Source: a virus. From it: a DNA stretch of 29,913 nucleotides. Every line of letters begins with the position of its first letter. The first letter of the stretch is position 1. The stretch is from the IMG/VR virus record IMGVR_UViG_3300009474_000005, positions 1 through 29,913 of that record; one strand, given 5' to 3'. Positions 27,199 to 29,913 of this stretch are shown here, piece by piece. Both the position numbers and the translations under genes were made by a program. Below the pieces are notes generated by a model. It was not told the origin of the DNA. It made no database searches and saw only the letters and a program-made list of their open reading frames with translations.

Positions 27199-29913
27199 AT
27201 GGCAGAGCGTCTTCCCTTCGGCCAGGTCACGCCTGTCGCCCGACCCCTCGATACCTACATCCAGCCAGCGGCGCAGCAGAACGTGCCGAAGCCTGCTGCG
27301 CCATCTGAGATCCAGGTAACCAGTGGTCTTCGTGCGATCAATACGGGCAACGGAGGAAACATCGGCAGCCAGGCCGACCCCGGCCGCAATCTGCGAGCGG
27401 TTGCTCAAGCCCTGACTCCCTTTAACCGGGCGCTGACGACCAGCCTTACCGGTGGGGCAATGATGCTGAAAACACAGCAGATCGACGCCGGCTACACCGA
27501 GGCGCAGAACGAATACGCCAAGGCGCAGCTAATCCTGCAGCAGCAGAGTGAGGTGTCTGCCACCAACGCTGCCAGTCAGATCACCCAACTGGAAAGGGTT
27601 GATCCTGTGGCTGCAATTCTGCTGAAGGATGCCAACCCTTGGAAGCAGATTGGCCGCCGTCGTGCGATCGCTCAGATCGCTGGCAACGATGTGAACTCAG
27701 CGCTGTCTACCGCCCTATCGCAGGGCTTTGGCCAGTTGGCTGGACTTCCGCCAGGCAGTGGCGAGCTGATGAAGGTGCGGGTGGATGTCACCAGCCAGAT
27801 CATGCAGCGCTACGGGTTGAATGAAGACATGCCTGAGGTGGCGCAGTACTTCACGCCGCAGATGACACGGGCGTGGGACAAGTTCGCCACCAGGCACGAG
27901 CAGGCCTACAACGACCAGCTGGAGGCCAGCACCACAGCCACCGGCATCGCCGCGATGGGTTCTGGGCTGCAGTCGCTCTACGAGAACGGCATCCCCTTCA
28001 ACGGTGCGCAGGTGATGCCTGGGGATCCGATGTGGCCCCAGTTGGCAGGGCTGATGCTGACGCAGGAGATGGATAAGCAGTTGCAGATGCTGGGCGGTTC
28101 ATCGCGCGTGAAATCCGCCAAGGAGATGCGCGAGCAGCTGATGGGCAGCTTTGGCCAGGTGCCGGGGATGGCCGAGGCGTTGACGTTTGTGCGTGGTGGC
28201 GATCCGTCAGTGCCGATGGAGAAGCGGCCGACATGGGGTGCCAGCAGCCCGCTGGACATGATCGAGTTGAAGAACCGAGGCAATGAAGCCCGGATCAAGG
28301 ACTACGAGCTGGGGCAGCAGGGGATCGAGCAGAGGCTCGACTCGCTCTGGTATCAGTCCGGCAGCCCAGGTGCATTGCTGCCTTCAGACCCTGGCTATCC
28401 AGCAGCACTGATCAACTTCCGCAATCAGGCCGCGGCCCTGGGGTATCGGGACGTGGACAGCTACTTGAGCAACCGGATGAGTTCCACATCTTCTGTGCTC
28501 GAAGAGGCGTATCGGCCCGATCCGTTGGCCAGTCAAGACTTCCTGAACACGATCGAAGATGCACCTCCTTCGACGTTCTCCTCTCCGGCAGGTCTGAAAG
28601 CGCTGCGTGAGCAGGCTGCAGCTGCTGCTCGAGCAGAGCCCACCCCTGCGCTGCAGGCTGAGCGCTACCGCGAATACAACGAGGCGATCGAGCGCAAGCG
28701 CCAACAGGCCGAGGAGTTCACCCCTGGGGTAAAACAGCAGGTGGACCAGGCCCTGCTGCAGGATCTGGCGCTGCCGGCCGTGAAGTCCCTGGCGGACCAG
28801 GGCAAGCCTGGCGGCAGCAGCATGATGCAAGCGCTGATCCAGCAAGGTGCCGATCCAGCTTCTGCAGCTGCGAGTGCGTTTGGTTCCAGCAACGTGGTGG
28901 CGTTCACCAACGGTGTGCAGAACCTCTACCTGCGGGCGGCAGAGGATGCGCTGAACCAGTGGCGGGAGGACAACCCAGGCCGCGCGATGAGCCCGGCGGC
29001 CAAGAACCGGATTGTGAGCCAGGCCGTAGCCGATGCTCGCAAAAGCAAGGACTATGCCGACTTCTACTCGACGTTGACGGGCAAGCAGCCTGGGCAGGTT
29101 GGCCCAGGCACGGTTGGCCCAGGGCCCAGCCAGGGCACGCAGCCTGGTCCTCAGTCGCGGGGTGTGCCAAAGGCAGGGTCTGGCTCACTGCCCGACAGCA
29201 CAGTGAAGGCCTATGCGGCCCGGCCAGTACTTGATGGGAGTTGGCTGCACAGCGAGCTGAGCAACGTCGCCAATGGCAAGCCGGTCAGTGCCGAGCTCTA
29301 CCAGATGGCCAAGCGGGCCAACACCAGCACCAACCGCTATCTGCTCGAACAGCTGCGGTTCTACCCCCAGCTAGACCCGCAAGGCGATGCGCGTCGCTTC
29401 CTCGAGGGCCAGCTGCGTAAGCAGCAACAGGGACAGCAAGTGTCGAGCGCCAACTATCGCGGGGCCACTGGTGGGCTGGCGATGGTGCCCACCGGGTACA
29501 ACCCCCTGGCGCCAGGCAGCTGGCTGATGAACCTGCTGATGCCACCGGCTGCTGCGGCGACGTTGCCTTCACCATTGATTGCGCCTGCCACTTCTGGTGC
29601 CGGTGGCAGCGGTGGTGGAGCCCAGCCAACCGGAAGTGTTGGGGCGTTTCGTGCCGCGATCATCGGCAAAGAGTCAGGCGGCAATTACAACGCCGTGAAC
29701 CCAGATTCCGGAGCTCTCGGCATTGGTCAAGTGATGCCTGACAACGTCGGTCCATGGACGCAAAAGTACCTGGGCCGTCGTCTGACGCCACAGCAGTTCT
29801 TGCGTGATCGCAATGCGCAGGACGCAGTTGTTAATGGCCGTTTCAGAGACATGCTCGCTGATCAACAGAAGGCCGGATTTACGGGCGAGAAGGCGATTCG
29901 GCGAGCGGCGGCA
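27199..29913 (+). CDS. Internal virion protein C (T7 gp15-like) with lytic transglycosylase domain, 3'-truncated
   Basis: 905 codons are open to the window edge. Residues 1-about 620 are Gln/Ala-rich and helical like T7 gp15 (747). A Gly/Pro-rich linker lies at about 633-655 and another low-complexity segment near 775-810. From about residue 815 a soluble lytic transglycosylase domain begins: AAIIGKESGGNYNAVNPDSGALGIGQVMP with catalytic Glu825. In T7 this domain starts the separate gp16. Here it follows the gp15-like part in one frame, suggesting a gp15-gp16 fusion. It would be ejected to form the channel and open peptidoglycan. Confidence 0.85.
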   Translation, partial: MAERLPFGQVTPVARPLDTYIQPAAQQNVPKPAAPSEIQVTSGLRAINTGNGGNIGSQADPGRNLRAVAQALTPFNRALTTSLTGGAMMLKTQQIDAGYTEAQNEYAKAQLILQQQSEVSATNAASQITQLERVDPVAAILLKDANPWKQIGRRRAIAQIAGNDVNSALSTALSQGFGQLAGLPPGSGELMKVRVDVTSQIMQRYGLNEDMPEVAQYFTPQMTRAWDKFATRHEQAYNDQLEASTTATGIAAMGSGLQSLYENGIPFNGAQVMPGDPMWPQLAGLMLTQEMDKQLQMLGGSSRVKSAKEMREQLMGSFGQVPGMAEALTFVRGGDPSVPMEKRPTWGASSPLDMIELKNRGNEARIKDYELGQQGIEQRLDSLWYQSGSPGALLPSDPGYPAALINFRNQAAALGYRDVDSYLSNRMSSTSSVLEEAYRPDPLASQDFLNTIEDAPPSTFSSPAGLKALREQAAAAARAEPTPALQAERYREYNEAIERKRQQAEEFTPGVKQQVDQALLQDLALPAVKSLADQGKPGGSSMMQALIQQGADPASAAASAFGSSNVVAFTNGVQNLYLRAAEDALNQWREDNPGRAMSPAAKNRIVSQAVADARKSKDYADFYSTLTGKQPGQVGPGTVGPGPSQGTQPGPQSRGVPKAGSGSLPDSTVKAYAARPVLDGSWLHSELSNVANGKPVSAELYQMAKRANTSTNRYLLEQLRFYPQLDPQGDARRFLEGQLRKQQQGQQVSSANYRGATGGLAMVPTGYNPLAPGSWLMNLLMPPAAAATLPSPLIAPATSGAGGSGGGAQPTGSVGAFRAAIIGKESGGNYNAVNPDSGALGIGQVMPDNVGPWTQKYLGRRLTPQQFLRDRNAQDAVVNGRFRDMLADQQKAGFTGEKAIRRAAA

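Noticed and set aside
1-29913. Photosynthesis or carbon-metabolism host-derived genes (psbA, hli, talC) common in lytic cyanophages
   Set aside because: No such protein was recognised in any frame; absence is consistent with a temperate phage, but the window is incomplete.

Overview
The window reads as part of a temperate T7-like podovirus (Autographiviridae-type) genome from a picocyanobacterial host such as Synechococcus or Cyanobium. The phage call rests on a single-subunit RNA polymerase with intact motifs A, B and C, followed by an ordered T7-type morphogenesis block (portal, scaffold, capsid, tail tubes A and B, internal virion proteins) and a tyrosine integrase. The cyanobacterial call rests on at least six copies of the HIP1 octamer GCGATCGC (about 0.5 expected by chance), a fragment of a cyanobacterial-type tRNA-Leu(UAA), and small proteins resembling cyanophage hypotheticals. 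No flanking host genes, photosynthesis genes or carbon-metabolism genes are visible, so prophage and free phage cannot be told apart.

Layout. 1-178: end of a small membrane protein gene (+). 179-5739: a leftward lysogeny/maintenance block that reads, in transcription order, hypothetical protein, ArdC-like protein, hypothetical protein, ribbon-helix-helix protein, two winged-helix regulators, integrase and a two-domain endolysin. 5740-6566: a large non-coding control region with inverted repeats, G-runs and a long hairpin. 6567-9649 (+): RepL-like winged-helix protein, membrane protein, terminator, two small genes and the large terminase. 9582-10231 (-): probable small terminase and a hypothetical protein. 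10232-10704: divergent control region with a small gene and the tRNA-Leu fragment. 10705-17744 (+): RNA polymerase, SSB, RusA resolvase, a run of tightly overlapping small genes and a 5'-3' exonuclease. 17744-29913 (+): virion genes, ending inside a large internal virion protein that carries a lytic transglycosylase domain.

How the parts fit. The RNA polymerase should drive late genes, while the leftward block handles integration, repression and persistence. SSB, RusA and exonuclease keep T7 order, but the DNA polymerase and primase-helicase normally lying between endonuclease and exonuclease are absent; small proteins, including an NrdR-like zinc ribbon fusion, occupy the space. The phage may therefore borrow the host replisome.

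Three signals are not explained by the genes. (1) A CCCAACAACCACC leader sits just upstream of start codons of six genes, all in the lysogeny/maintenance modules. (2) A 36-nt hairpin with a UACG loop is duplicated, and its two copies differ only by one compensatory base-pair change. (3) A CACNNGTGCA dyad occurs ten times, eight of them in non-coding DNA or at start codons. These are the best candidates for undescribed regulation here.
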